Source: an uncultured Lachnospiraceae bacterium (lineage in GTDB: Bacteria; Bacillota; Clostridia; Lachnospirales; Lachnospiraceae). Taken from it: a DNA stretch of 56,749 nucleotides. The stretch is from positions 1 to 56,749 of the forward strand of contig CADAKQ010000027.1 of assembly GCA_902788555.1 (NCBI GenBank). The letters are read 5' to 3'. Below, one piece after another: positions 26,201 to 35,210 of the stretch. The notes under the pieces are model-generated. The model saw only the letters and a program-made list of their open reading frames with translations. It was not told the DNA's origin and made no database searches. Made by a program: the position numbers and the translations under genes. How positions within the stretch are numbered: the stretch's first letter is position 1; every line of letters begins with the position of its first letter.

Positions 26201-26964
26201 GAAGTTTGAGAGTAGTGTAAATCCAGAGGGCTCCAAAACTTTTTGGAAGATGTTGACCACATAACTAAAGTTTGAGAGTAGTGTAAATCCAGAGGGCTCC
26301 AAAACTCATAGGTCAAGTTTCTCTCATTATTCGCGTTTGAGAGTAGTGTAAATCCAGAGGGCTCCAAAACTACCTCTCCGGTCTTAACATCTTTCAACTC
26401 GTTTGAGAGTAGTGTAAATCCAGAGGGCTCCAAAACGAGCATTCTGTGGTGTCATATCGCGCACTTGTTTGAGAGTAGTGTAAATCCAGAGGGCTCCAAA
26501 ACCGTGTAAATAATCTAAGTTAGCAGTCTTGTGTTTGAGAGTAGTGTAAATCCAGAGGGCTCCAAAACGGAACGGGCAGGGCATATCAAAGCGATGTAGT
26601 TTGAGAGTAGTGTAAATCCAGAGGGCTCCAAAACTTCATTTTGAATGGTGTTCTGTGTCTGGCAGTTTGAGAGTAGTGTAAATCCAGAGGGCTCCAAAAC
26701 TAAAGGAGTGACTGTTCCGATAGGTTCGCTGTTTGAGAGTAGTGTAAATCCAGAGGGCTCCAAAACCACAATCTTTTCTTTTGCAAGTGGATGCTGGTTT
26801 GAGAGTAGTGTAAATCCAGAGGGCTCCAAAACGCACATTCTTAAAATAGGAGCTGACAATACGTTTGAGAGTAGTGTAAATCCAGAGGGCTCCAAAACTT
26901 ACATCCACATCTTCATAAACAAATCCTAGTTTGAGAGTAGTGTAAATCCGGAAGATGCACTATT
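23255..26964 (+). CRISPR. Type II-A CRISPR array, 56 spacers
   Basis: A 36-bp repeat beginning GTTTGAGAGTAGTG and ending GGGCTCCAAAAC recurs every 65-66 bp. I count 57 repeats: 55 full copies, one truncated (the 11th, 23914-23933, 20 bp) and one decayed terminal copy (26929-26964, matching only the first 21 bases). Of 56 spacers 50 are 30 nt and six are 29 nt (numbers 7, 15, 22, 25, 41, 47). Full repeats are identical as far as read. Leader at the csn2 side and decayed repeat at the far side agree on direction. Spacers 16 and 27 match at 28 of 30 bases. Most spacers look like unrelated foreign sequence. Confidence 0.99.
23914..23933 (+). repeat. Truncated internal CRISPR repeat (11th)
   Basis: Only GT plus the last 18 bases of the repeat remain: 16 bp (TTGAGAGTAGTGTAAA or equivalent) are missing. 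The lost part is what pairs with the tracrRNA lower stem, so the crRNA from spacer 10 should not form a normal guide. Confidence 0.95.
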
Positions 26965-27016
26965 AAGTTGTGTTTTTTGATTTAATAAAAATTAAATAAT
27001 ATTAAGGAGGAAGAAT

Positions 27017-27214
27017 ATGCCGATAGGAAGTCCAAGTAAACAAACTATAGCAACAAGAAAGTATGAAGCTAAAACTGGTTGGATTAGTAAAACATACAAA
27101 ATGAAAAAAGATATTGTAGATGAATTTAAGGAAGCCTGTGAAAAAAATGGTGACAGTCAGGCGGGTAAGCTTATGGAATTTATGCGTGAATATATTAATA
27201 AAGCAAATAAGTAA
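27017..27214 (+). CDS. Small ribbon-helix-helix-like protein downstream of the array
   Basis: 65 aa with a perfect AAGGAGG ribosome site. Basic N-terminus (MPIGSPSKQTIATRKYEAK), then a short strand-like stretch (ISKTYKMKKDIVDEFKEACEKNG) and a helix (SQAGKLMEFMREYINKA): the strand-helix-helix order of Arc/CopG-type DNA-binding proteins, which are common on plasmids and integrated elements. It begins only 52 bp after the terminal repeat. Role unknown; a link to CRISPR control or to a nearby mobile element is only possible. Confidence 0.65.
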   Translation: MPIGSPSKQTIATRKYEAKTGWISKTYKMKKDIVDEFKEACEKNGDSQAGKLMEFMREYINKANK

Positions 27215-27235
27215 AGAAACTTATTCTTACTGTTA

Positions 27236-28183
27236 CTACCCTATCCCCCTAATAAACACTACCACAATTGCAACAAGCATAATCATAGGAAGCACCTTCG
27301 CAAGATAGGTGCTTTTCTTTATTATGAAGCTAAGAATAATCGTTGACAAAAGAACCGCCACAGCAAAAAGTAGTATGTTAAGTATAACATACACACTATA
27401 AGAAGCAATAACCGCACAAACAACGCCTACCAGTGTAATCGGCAGTATAGCGGTTAAGATATAAAGTGTCTTAAGCATGAATCGATCGGAGCTTCGTAAT
27501 GCGATATATATGCTTTCTTCGGCATCCTTTGTGTAGGAGTAGTATCCAAGCAAGCCGGAGAAGATAAGCAAGAGTATGATAAGCTCATATATGTGAAGGT
27601 CGATGGTATAAGAAGTGGTTTTGTAGTCGTATGAACCATCGGTTGCATCAGTTACCTTGAATAGCTCATCACCGTTCATATACTCGTCCATTCGTTCTTT
27701 TATTTCGTCTTCATATTCGTAAAGTCCTGTTCCGGAAGTTAAGATATCGTATGAGCATACGGTTATCACGGAACTGAAAAATGTTTCCGATATAGCAGAG
27801 GATAGTGTCGTTGACGGTATGACATATAAGGTTATTTTGTTTTCGTAATTTGCATCATCTATAAAATCTTTAAAAAAATCCGTTGGGACTGCAAAGCCAC
27901 ATTCGGCATAACCGGATTGAATATCTGAGATAAGCTTTTCTTCGTTGTCTATGAAATAAAAGGTGTATAAGGAATTATTTTCTGATATGTCATTTCTAAA
28001 GCTATCTGCATAATCGGAAGAGTCCTCCATATATATACCGACCCTTATTTCAGCACTTTTTTCGCGCGCAGGAAGAAGCTTATATATGGCTGTTATGGCT
28101 ACTATTAATATAAGCATGCATATATAAAGCTTTTTTGAAAATATTCTTTTGGTAAGCACTGTAAATTTGTTATATATTTTCAT
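27236..28183 (-). CDS. ABC-2 type permease subunit (distal gene of exporter operon)
   Basis: 315 aa from ATG 28183, preferred over 28198 because AAAGGA lies 6 bases upstream of it. One helix near residue 20-35, a long extracytoplasmic domain (~40-200), then five helices to the C-terminus: the ABC-2 membrane-protein plan. It is the last gene of a minus-strand unit (hypothetical, ATPase, permease, palindrome, permease). The 173-bp gap to the preceding permease contains palindromic element B. Substrate unknown. Confidence 0.75.
   Translation of the reverse strand: MKIYNKFTVLTKRIFSKKLYICMLILIVAITAIYKLLPAREKSAEIRVGIYMEDSSDYADSFRNDISENNSLYTFYFIDNEEKLISDIQSGYAECGFAVPTDFFKDFIDDANYENKITLYVIPSTTLSSAISETFFSSVITVCSYDILTSGTGLYEYEDEIKERMDEYMNGDELFKVTDATDGSYDYKTTSYTIDLHIYELIILLLIFSGLLGYYSYTKDAEESIYIALRSSDRFMLKTLYILTAILPITLVGVVCAVIASYSVYVILNILLFAVAVLLSTIILSFIIKKSTYLAKVLPMIMLVAIVVVFIRGIG
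27291..27320 (+). terminator. Terminator for the small protein gene
   Basis: GCACCT/AGGTGC (27292-27297/27307-27312) followed by TTTTCTTT on the plus strand. It lies within the 3' end of the convergent permease gene. Confidence 0.5.
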
Positions 28184-28201
28184 GACATTTCCTTTCATGT
28201 G

Positions 28202-28352
28202 TCTTGCTGATTCGTTATATTAAAACAATCTATAAGCAGGTACTTTGAGGACGCCGGTACTTAACGAGGCTTGCCGAGTTTAGTACCGCTGCGTCCGAGA
28301 GTAGCGAAAGCGTGCCTGCGATAGATTGTTTTAATATAACGAATCAGCAAGA
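28202..28352. repeat. Nested palindromic element B with 32-bp perfect arms
   Basis: Arms at 28202-28233 and 28321-28352 are exact 32-bp complements. Inside are GCAGG/CCTGC, GGACGC/GCGTCC and CGGTAC/GTACCG, so nearly the whole 151 bp can fold on itself. It fills the gap between two permease genes of one operon. The design and GGTACT...GTACC core match element A at 5790-5889. No transposase is nearby. Confidence 0.9.
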
Positions 28353-28356
28353 TGCT

Positions 28357-29475
28357 TTATCCAAACAATGAATGCGCAAGGTTTGATATTATATATTGCC
28401 CCGGCATATAAGCCGATATATTTTGTATCACCCTCGGAAGCATGGCATGGGGGAGTATGCCTCCTCCGATATAGGCTATGGCAATGGCTGTAAAAAGTAT
28501 AATCAAATTTCCGGAAAATACACTTTTACTGAGACTGCCTATTATAGATATGATAATTGCAATTATTAAAACAGATAAAAATGCGGTGATTAATCCATTT
28601 GAATTAAAATGTTTATTCAGTATGGAAACTACCAGATAGCAGGGTATATATGCTATATAAACAGATATGAATACGCATAAAAAATTGCTTGCAAAAATGT
28701 GAAGTTTGCTGATTTTCATTATGCTTAATTTATGCGAAGTACCGTCACAGTAGTTTTGGATATAGGGTATTAATATAAATGCCATAAATAATAAACTGAG
28801 CATAATTGCTACAGCTTCATAGTGTTTTTTAAGAGAGTAGCTCCCCTCTGAGGTTGCCTCGACTACATTTATAACGGCATCCTTATCCAGAACCTTTTTA
28901 AAAAATATTTTGTTCGACAGATTATTTATTTTTAATACATCATCATCACTCATTTCGTGTGCCCACGCTGTATCAAGTGCACTGTAGATTCCTGCCTGTG
29001 CTACAGCAAGGTATTTTGCCAGTGATAAGAAAAGCTCATTTGATATATAGGCAGCGATGGTGGTTGTATCTCTTACCACGAGATTTATTGTCGGATTGTG
29101 ACCTGTCATTATGCCATTGTAAAATCCTGCGGGAAGGTAGATAAAGAATAAGACCTCTTTCTCATTTAAAAGCCTATAGCCCTCATCGACACTTTCTACC
29201 TCAATGATGTTGGCGGTTTCGCGCATACTTTTCATAGTGCTTAAGTAATCTATGGCTAGATTTATATATCTCTCGTCACCATCCCTATCAAGAAAATATG
29301 CTATTTTGGCGGTTTCGTAGTTTTCGGATTTATATATTTTTTTGGAAAGATAACTGCCTGCGGACATAATGAGAGCGAGCATAAAAAACATGGCAATTAA
29401 AAGTGACGGTATATATCTGAAAAGTCGTTTTATATTTGCTCTTATTAAGTTGTGAAATAGTTGTGTGCGTGACAT
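28357..29475 (-). CDS. ABC-2 type permease subunit
   Basis: 372 aa from ATG 29475, chosen for AGAGGATG just upstream; a GTG at 29517 is in frame but has no ribosome site. Helix at ~25-45, large outer domain (~50-240), then five helices. Two permeases and one ATPase suggest a heterodimeric exporter or an ABC-type stress/antibiotic pump. Substrate cannot be told. Confidence 0.78.
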   Translation of the reverse strand: MSRTQLFHNLIRANIKRLFRYIPSLLIAMFFMLALIMSAGSYLSKKIYKSENYETAKIAYFLDRDGDERYINLAIDYLSTMKSMRETANIIEVESVDEGYRLLNEKEVLFFIYLPAGFYNGIMTGHNPTINLVVRDTTTIAAYISNELFLSLAKYLAVAQAGIYSALDTAWAHEMSDDDVLKINNLSNKIFFKKVLDKDAVINVVEATSEGSYSLKKHYEAVAIMLSLLFMAFILIPYIQNYCDGTSHKLSIMKISKLHIFASNFLCVFISVYIAYIPCYLVVSILNKHFNSNGLITAFLSVLIIAIIISIIGSLSKSVFSGNLIILFTAIAIAYIGGGILPHAMLPRVIQNISAYMPGQYIISNLAHSLFG

Positions 29476-29533
29476 TTGGCATCCTCTTATATTATATCTG
29501 TTTCTTTGAATTTTCACTTATATTTTTTGATTT

Positions 29534-30154
29534 TTAATACCTTAGCATATCCACAAAGCTTATGCCGTTTTGTCTTAGCTCGTTTGTATCTATCAGGCTT
29601 CCGTTTTTTAGAAGAAGCACTCTGTTACAAAAATTAAATATCTCCTCATCATGTGAGGCTATTATTATGGTGCCGCCCTTAGCCCTGAAGCTTTGCATAT
29701 AAACAAGAATATCCTGCTTGGCAGGAATATCGAGGGAAGCAAAAGGCTCATCCATAAGAAGAATGCTTGGATTGTTGATTAAAACCGTAGCAAGACTTAG
29801 TCTTTTTTTCATACCGCCTGACAGTGCTGAAACGGGTTTATCAGTAAATTCATTAACACCAAGCTCCACAAGCGGGGATTGGTTAAGCCTTTCGATTATT
29901 TCGCTTTTCTTAAGTGAGCACCACATGCGGATATTATCAACCGGCTTTAATTCGTCAAACAGTGGATTGTTTTGCGGCAGATATCCGACACCGAGCGCGG
30001 CATATTTTTCGGCTATACATGAAAGAAGTGTAGACTTACCCGAACCGTTTACTCCGAGTATACCTACAGCTTCGCCCTCATTTGCATTAAATGATATATT
30101 ATTTAAAACCTGATTTTTTCCATATGCTTTTGAAATGTTTTCAATATTAAACAT
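29534..30154 (-). CDS. ABC transporter ATP-binding protein
   Basis: 206 aa with all motifs: Walker A GVNGSGKST (~34-42), Q-loop GYLPQNN, signature LSGGMKKR, Walker B ILLMDEPFASLD, H-loop ASHDEE. AAGGAG is upstream of its ATG. Second gene of the minus-strand exporter operon; it energises the two permeases downstream. Confidence 0.95.
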   Translation of the reverse strand: MFNIENISKAYGKNQVLNNISFNANEGEAVGILGVNGSGKSTLLSCIAEKYAALGVGYLPQNNPLFDELKPVDNIRMWCSLKKSEIIERLNQSPLVELGVNEFTDKPVSALSGGMKKRLSLATVLINNPSILLMDEPFASLDIPAKQDILVYMQSFRAKGGTIIIASHDEEIFNFCNRVLLLKNGSLIDTNELRQNGISFVDMLRY

Positions 30155-30195
30155 ATATATAAATACTCCTTGATTTTTATAAGACGGCTATATTT

Positions 30196-30468
30196 TTAAT
30201 AATCTTCTTCAATAACCTGAAATTCCAGATAGTCAAATTCTATCTTATCCATAAAATTATCCTGGGTAAAGCGTGTCTTGGCAAATTTTATAAAATCCTT
30301 TTGGTTTAATTTTAACCAATAAGGCTTGGATATGTGAAGGTTCTCACAAATCTCATCCAAGGCTGCGTAGACCTTTCTTGTTCTGTTTAAGCTGTAGTCT
30401 TCAATGCATGCCGTATATTCATTTATCATATGACCGCGCTTTACGGTTCTGCCCCAGACTCTGAACAT
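30196..30468 (-). CDS. Conserved small protein of unknown function heading the ABC operon
   Basis: 90 aa, mixed charge, no signal or membrane segment. A central part (RKVYAALDEICENLHISKPYWLKLNQKDFIKFAKTRFTQDNFMDKIEFDYLEFQVIEED) looks like a compact folded domain. AGAGG precedes the ATG. It is 41 bp before the ATPase gene. I do not recognise a family name. Confidence 0.75.
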   Translation of the reverse strand: MFRVWGRTVKRGHMINEYTACIEDYSLNRTRKVYAALDEICENLHISKPYWLKLNQKDFIKFAKTRFTQDNFMDKIEFDYLEFQVIEEDY

Positions 30469-30622
30469 AATTTACCTCTGACTGTTTATATTATTTAAAA
30501 CTAAAGCTTATTATAGTTTTATTTTATGAATTAGTCCATAGTTAATTATAAATTATTACTATGAAAATATCCGTAATTATGGTAAAATGTGCAAGGTATG
30601 AACAAAGAAAAGTGGTGAAATT

Positions 30623-31753
30623 ATGTATAAATTAATTACAACAGACGGCAGTGCAAAGAGGGGTGAGCTTCATACTCCTCACGGAGTGATACAAACTCCT
30701 GTATTTATGAATGTAGGAACAGTTGCGGCGATAAAGGGAGCGGTGTCCACCGAGGATTTGGAAGGTATAGGAACCGAGGTGCAGCTTTCAAATACTTATC
30801 ACCTGCATGTAAGACCCGGGGATGAAATTGTTAAAAAGTTAGGTGGTTTACATAGGTTTATGTCCTGGGACAAACCAATACTTACCGATTCGGGTGGATT
30901 TCAGGTTTTTTCTCTTGCGGGACTTCGCAAGATAAAGGAAGAGGGAGTTTTTTTTAATTCCCACATAGACGGAAAAAAGATTTTTATGGGACCTGAGGAG
31001 AGTATGCGAATTCAATCCAATCTTGCTTCTACTATAGCTATGGCGTTTGACGAGTGCCCTTCCTCAGTTGCTGAAAGAAGCTATATACAGCCGTCGGTTG
31101 ATAGGACAACAAGGTGGCTTAAACGCTGCAAGGTGGAGATGGACAGGCTTAACAGCCTTGAGGATACCATAAACAAACAGCAGATGTTATTTGGCATTAA
31201 TCAGGGTGGTGTATTTGATGATATAAGAATCGAACATGCCAAGACTATAGCTGAAATGAACCTTGACGGTTATGCAATAGGCGGTCTTGCTGTGGGAGAA
31301 ACCCACGAAGAAATGTACAGAATAATCGAGTCTGTTGTACCATTTCTTCCAAAGGAAAAACCTACATATCTCATGGGAGTAGGTACACCTTTAAATATTC
31401 TTGAAGCAGTTGAGCGAGGTGTTGATTTCTTTGATTGCGTTTATCCATCAAGAAACGGAAGACATGGGCATGTATATACGCACCATGGCAAGATAAATCT
31501 TTTCAATGCTAAGTATGAAACGGACAGTGAGCCGATAGAAAAAGGATGTGGATGTCCGGCCTGCCGCAGATACTCGAGGGCATATATAAGGCATCTGCTT
31601 AAAGCTAAGGAAATGCTTGGCATGAGATTTTGTGTGTTGCACAATCTGTATTTTTATAATCATCTTATGAAGGACATAAGGACTGCTATTGACGAGCATA
31701 GCTTTATTTCTTTTAAATCAAAGTTTATAAATGATTATGAATCGATTGATTAA
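30623..31753 (+). CDS. tgt: Queuine tRNA-guanine transglycosylase
   Basis: 376 aa. Exchanges guanine-34 for a queuosine precursor in GUN anticodon tRNAs. Catalytic residues are Asp89 (LTDSGGFQVFSL) and nucleophile Asp271 (DFFDCVYPSRNGRHG); the zinc site is CGCPACRRYSRAYIRHL with a later His. Full length. Followed by yajC, the common tgt-yajC pairing. Confidence 0.98.
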   Translation: MYKLITTDGSAKRGELHTPHGVIQTPVFMNVGTVAAIKGAVSTEDLEGIGTEVQLSNTYHLHVRPGDEIVKKLGGLHRFMSWDKPILTDSGGFQVFSLAGLRKIKEEGVFFNSHIDGKKIFMGPEESMRIQSNLASTIAMAFDECPSSVAERSYIQPSVDRTTRWLKRCKVEMDRLNSLEDTINKQQMLFGINQGGVFDDIRIEHAKTIAEMNLDGYAIGGLAVGETHEEMYRIIESVVPFLPKEKPTYLMGVGTPLNILEAVERGVDFFDCVYPSRNGRHGHVYTHHGKINLFNAKYETDSEPIEKGCGCPACRRYSRAYIRHLLKAKEMLGMRFCVLHNLYFYNHLMKDIRTAIDEHSFISFKSKFINDYESID

Positions 31754-31886
31754 AATGCTGTACAGTCGGGCCGTTTAAATTTAGTACTATATTATTATAT
31801 AAATTTGTTATCAAATTGCTTGCATATTTCCCCTTTTTATAATAATATATGTTGAGTGAGATTTAATAATTTTAGGAGGAAACAAA

Positions 31887-32237
31887 ATGGGTGTTTTAGG
31901 TATAATTCTTTACCTTGCTTTCTTTTTGGGACTTATGTATCTTATGATTATCAAGCCGCAGAAGAAGCAGCAAAAGCAGATGGAAGATTTACATAATGCC
32001 ATGGAGCCTGGTGATACAATTATGACAACAGGCGGATTTTATGGAACTTTGCTTGATATCGTTGATGATACGACTGTTATAGTAGAGTTTGGAAATGACA
32101 GACATTGTAGAATTCCGATGCATCCGAATGCAATCGCTGAGGTTGAAAAGGCCGGTTCGGCTATTGTCAAGGATGACGAAGAGGATGCGGATGACGATAA
32201 GAAGTCAGACGGCAAACTCGGTAAAGAAAAGAAGTAA
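31887..32237 (+). CDS. yajC: Preprotein translocase subunit YajC
   Basis: 116 aa: one membrane helix (GIILYLAFFLGLMYLMII), then KPQKKQQKQMEDLHNAMEPGDTIMTTGGFYGTLL, the family signature. The acidic/Lys-rich tail (~85-116) is longer than in E. coli-type proteins. Accessory part of the SecDF-YajC complex. Ribosome site AGGAGG. Confidence 0.95.
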   Translation: MGVLGIILYLAFFLGLMYLMIIKPQKKQQKQMEDLHNAMEPGDTIMTTGGFYGTLLDIVDDTTVIVEFGNDRHCRIPMHPNAIAEVEKAGSAIVKDDEEDADDDKKSDGKLGKEKK

Positions 32238-32344
32238 AAAATAGTAGACTTATTTTTTCGTTTGTGAGAAAATAAACATGATGATGTTTTCGAAGCCTAA
32301 GAAAACATTTTAATGAAAATTTAATAATTGAAAGGAGTTTCGAC

Positions 32345-33052
32345 ATGATTTACACAAAGGAAGTTGAAAACATGTGTCCGGTTGCTCAGGGCGTACACCA
32401 TGGTAGTGCACCAATCCCTGAGGAAGCAAAATGGGTACAGGCAAAGGAAGTAAAAGATATCTCCGGTTTTACACACGGTGTTGGCTGGTGTGCTCCACAG
32501 CAGGGAGCCTGCAAGCTTTCACTCAATGTTAAGGAAGGTATCATTCAGGAAGCTTTAGTAGAAACTATCGGATGTTCAGGTATGACTCATTCAGCAGCTA
32601 TGGCAGCAGAGATTTTACCTGGTCTTACAGTTATGGAGGCTCTTAATACTGACCTTGTATGTGATGCTATCAATACAGCTATGAGAGAGCTGTTCTTACA
32701 GATAGTTTACGGTCGTTCACAGAGTGCATTTTCAGAGGATGGTCTTGCAGTTGGTGCAGGTCTTGAGGATTTAGGTAAGGGTCTTCGTTCACAGGTTGGT
32801 ACTATGTACGGTACTCTTGCAAAGGGACCTCGTTACCTTGAGATGGCTGAGGGTTATGTAACTGCTATAGCTTTAGATGCTGATGATTTAATAATCGGTT
32901 ATAAGTTCGTTAACCTCGGTAAGATGACTGACTTCATCAAGAAGGGTGATGATCCTAATACTGCTTACGAGAAGTCCTGTGGACAGTACGGAAGAGTTGC
33001 TGATGCAGTTAAGTTAATTGACCCACGTACAGACAAAGAGCTTGATAAGTAG
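32345..33052 (+). CDS. IscU/NifU-like iron-sulfur scaffold-type protein
   Basis: 235 aa. The middle (GCSGMTHSAAMAAEILPGLTVMEAL, ~80-104) follows the IscU fold signature, with further Cys at MCPVAQG, WCAPQQGACKL and SCGQYG. Found paired with the GGGtGRT protein (19 bp downstream), an arrangement common in gut Clostridia. Codon choice is strongly biased, as in tuf and rps genes, so expression should be high. The Fe-S role is inferred from family likeness; AAAGGAG lies upstream. Confidence 0.8.
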   Translation: MIYTKEVENMCPVAQGVHHGSAPIPEEAKWVQAKEVKDISGFTHGVGWCAPQQGACKLSLNVKEGIIQEALVETIGCSGMTHSAAMAAEILPGLTVMEALNTDLVCDAINTAMRELFLQIVYGRSQSAFSEDGLAVGAGLEDLGKGLRSQVGTMYGTLAKGPRYLEMAEGYVTAIALDADDLIIGYKFVNLGKMTDFIKKGDDPNTAYEKSCGQYGRVADAVKLIDPRTDKELDK

Positions 33053-33070
33053 GAAGAGGAGGTAACGAAG

Positions 33071-34081
33071 ATGGCATTATTTGAATCATATGAAAGAAGA
33101 ATTGATCAAATCAACAAAGTTTTAAACAGCTATGGTATCTCCTCAATCGAAGAAGCAGAGAAGATTACAAAGGATGCTGGTTTAGACGTTTATAATCAGA
33201 TAAAGGGTATTCAGCCTATCTGTTTTGAAAATGCTTGCTGGGCTTACACTGTAGGTGCAGCTATAGCAATTAAGAAGGGCTGCAGAAGAGCAGCTGATGC
33301 AGCAGCAGCAATCGGTGAAGGACTTCAGTCTTTCTGTATTCCTGGTTCAGTAGCAGATACTCGTAAGGTTGGTCTTGGACATGGTAACTTAGGTAAGATG
33401 TTGCTTGAGGAAGAGACAGAGTGTTTCGCTTTCCTTGCAGGTCATGAGTCATTTGCAGCGGCAGAGGGTGCAATCGGTATCGCTGAGAAGGCTAACAAGG
33501 TTCGTCAGAAGCCTCTTAGAGTTATCCTTAACGGTTTAGGTAAGGATGCTGCACAGATTATCTCACGTATCAACGGATTTACATTTGTTGAGACTGAGTA
33601 TGATCCATATACAAATGAAGTTAAAGAAATTTCACGTAAGTCTTATTCAGACGGACTTCGTGCTAAGGTAAACTGCTACGGCGCTAATTCAGTACCTGAG
33701 GGCGTTGCAATCATGTGGAAGGAAGGTGTTGACGTATCTATCACAGGTAACTCAACTAACCCAACCAGATTCCAGCATCCTGTAGCAGGTACATACAAGA
33801 AGGAATGTAACGAGAAGGGTAAGAAGTACTTCTCAGTTGCTTCAGGTGGTGGTACAGGACGTACACTTCATCCTGATAACATGGCAGCAGGTCCTGCTTC
33901 ATACGGTATGACTGATACCTTAGGACGTATGCACTCAGATGCACAGTTCGCAGGTTCTTCATCAGTTCCTGCTCACGTTGAGATGATGGGTCTTATCGGT
34001 GCAGGTAACAACCCTATGGTTGGTATGACTGTTGCAGTTGCGGTTTCCATTGAGGAGGCTGCTAAGGCTGGTAAGTTCTAA
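33071..34081 (+). CDS. GGGtGRT protein
   Basis: 336 aa, carrying the motif SGGGTGRTLHPDNMAAGPASYGMTD that names the family (PF14057) at about residue 258. No membrane segments. Rich in Gly/Ala and with strong codon bias. The biochemical function is not known; constant pairing with the IscU-like gene suggests a shared complex. AGAGGAGG is the ribosome site. Confidence 0.9.
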   Translation: MALFESYERRIDQINKVLNSYGISSIEEAEKITKDAGLDVYNQIKGIQPICFENACWAYTVGAAIAIKKGCRRAADAAAAIGEGLQSFCIPGSVADTRKVGLGHGNLGKMLLEEETECFAFLAGHESFAAAEGAIGIAEKANKVRQKPLRVILNGLGKDAAQIISRINGFTFVETEYDPYTNEVKEISRKSYSDGLRAKVNCYGANSVPEGVAIMWKEGVDVSITGNSTNPTRFQHPVAGTYKKECNEKGKKYFSVASGGGTGRTLHPDNMAAGPASYGMTDTLGRMHSDAQFAGSSSVPAHVEMMGLIGAGNNPMVGMTVAVAVSIEEAAKAGKF

Positions 34082-34136
34082 ATATAACCTGTTTTCTTTT
34101 GAGTACAGGTAATATTGTGGCTCATACCTGATGCTG

Positions 34137-34165
34137 AAAATAGCACGGATTATCCGTGCTATTTT
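34137..34165. terminator. Terminator after the GGGtGRT gene
   Basis: TAGCACGGAT/ATCCGTGCTA (34141-34150/34152-34161) with AAAA before and TTTTT after; it can serve both convergent genes. Confidence 0.85.
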
Positions 34166-34180
34166 TAGCATATTAAGATA

Positions 34181-35020
34181 TTATAGAGATTTTTTTATCT
34201 CATCAAGAAGTCGAATTGGTATTTTCATACCGCCACGCCCTTTACCCATTTGGATATTTGGCTTTACAACTCCGTGAAAATCCGAGCCGCCGGATATTAA
34301 AAGGTCATGGTGGAGTGCGATGGAGCGGAGCTTATCACTTTCATATGCATTGTTGGAGGAGTGGTAGGCCTCAATTCCGGTAAGACCGAGAGTTTTCAGA
34401 TGGTCAACTAATTCTTCAATCTGTGCATAGCCAAAGTGGTATAATAGCGGGTGTGCCAAAAAGGAACACTTTGCATATTTTGATAATATATCCATAGCCT
34501 TTTCGCAAGGAACCTGTGGCTTTGGAAGATAGTACTTGCAGCCTACGCCGATGTACTTCCTGAAAGCAACCTCTTTGTCTTTGCATATGCCTTCCTCAAC
34601 TAAAACTCTTGCAAAGTGTGCTCTGGTAATTACACTGTCGGGATTACCGTGAAGAAGCTTCTCCATAGTGATATTCATTCCGTCTCTCTGCATAAGCTCA
34701 ACCATTTTTTTATTGCGATTTTCTCTTTGCTCTTTAAGATAATTAAGCTCCTTTTGGAGCTCTTCATTTTTATAATCTATATAAAATCCGAGTATGTGTA
34801 TTTCGCGTTTTTTATAATAGCAGGAAACCTCTATTCCGGGGACAACCTCTAAGTCCTTATCCTTTGTATATGAAAGTATTTCGGGTATTCCGTCTACCGT
34901 ATCATGGTCGGTAAGTGCGATAGCCTTAAGCCCCATACGTATGGCTTCATCTGCAACCTCACTCGGAGTGAGGGAACCATCTGATGCATTTGAATGTACA
35001 TGTAAATCTATTAAGTCCAT
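34181..35020 (-). CDS. PHP-domain phosphoesterase (RNase AM/YciV-like)
   Basis: 279 aa. Metal ligands typical of PHP proteins: DLHVHSNASDGSLTP, ALTDHDTVDG, PGIEVSC, HILGFYID, FLAHPLL and ISGGSDFHG. Members act on nucleoside 3',5'-bisphosphates or trim 5' ends of structured RNA. AAGGAGG upstream. Convergent with the GGGtGRT gene. Confidence 0.92.
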   Translation of the reverse strand: MDLIDLHVHSNASDGSLTPSEVADEAIRMGLKAIALTDHDTVDGIPEILSYTKDKDLEVVPGIEVSCYYKKREIHILGFYIDYKNEELQKELNYLKEQRENRNKKMVELMQRDGMNITMEKLLHGNPDSVITRAHFARVLVEEGICKDKEVAFRKYIGVGCKYYLPKPQVPCEKAMDILSKYAKCSFLAHPLLYHFGYAQIEELVDHLKTLGLTGIEAYHSSNNAYESDKLRSIALHHDLLISGGSDFHGVVKPNIQMGKGRGGMKIPIRLLDEIKKSL

Positions 35021-35099
35021 ATTATGCTGCCTCCTTTTTTGCCCTTATGTAATAATAGCAGAGTTTTGTTAATAAAACAATTATAATGATTTAAAATAC

Positions 35100-35128
35100 T
35101 TGCTATTATCGGTTGATTTAATTATAAT
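35100..35128 (+). promoter_or_regulatory. Promoter of the DUF308 gene
   Basis: TTGCTA (35100-35105), 17 bp, TATAAT (35123-35128). Confidence 0.65.
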
Positions 35129-35210
35129 GTAGCGTATATTTAAAAATACTAAATCAGATATAACTAATATGTAGTAAAAAGTTAATTGATACATTGAGGA
35201 GGAAGCTTTT

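Noticed and set aside
23207-26895. Many open frames of 60-200 codons with the recurring peptides EPSGFTLLSN or FESSVNPEGSKT
   Set aside because: These are translations of the CRISPR array. A 66-bp period is a multiple of three and the repeat has no stop in several frames, so long false frames result.
28202-28352. Insertion sequence between the permease genes
   Set aside because: Only 151 bp, with no transposase frame; classed as a palindromic element.
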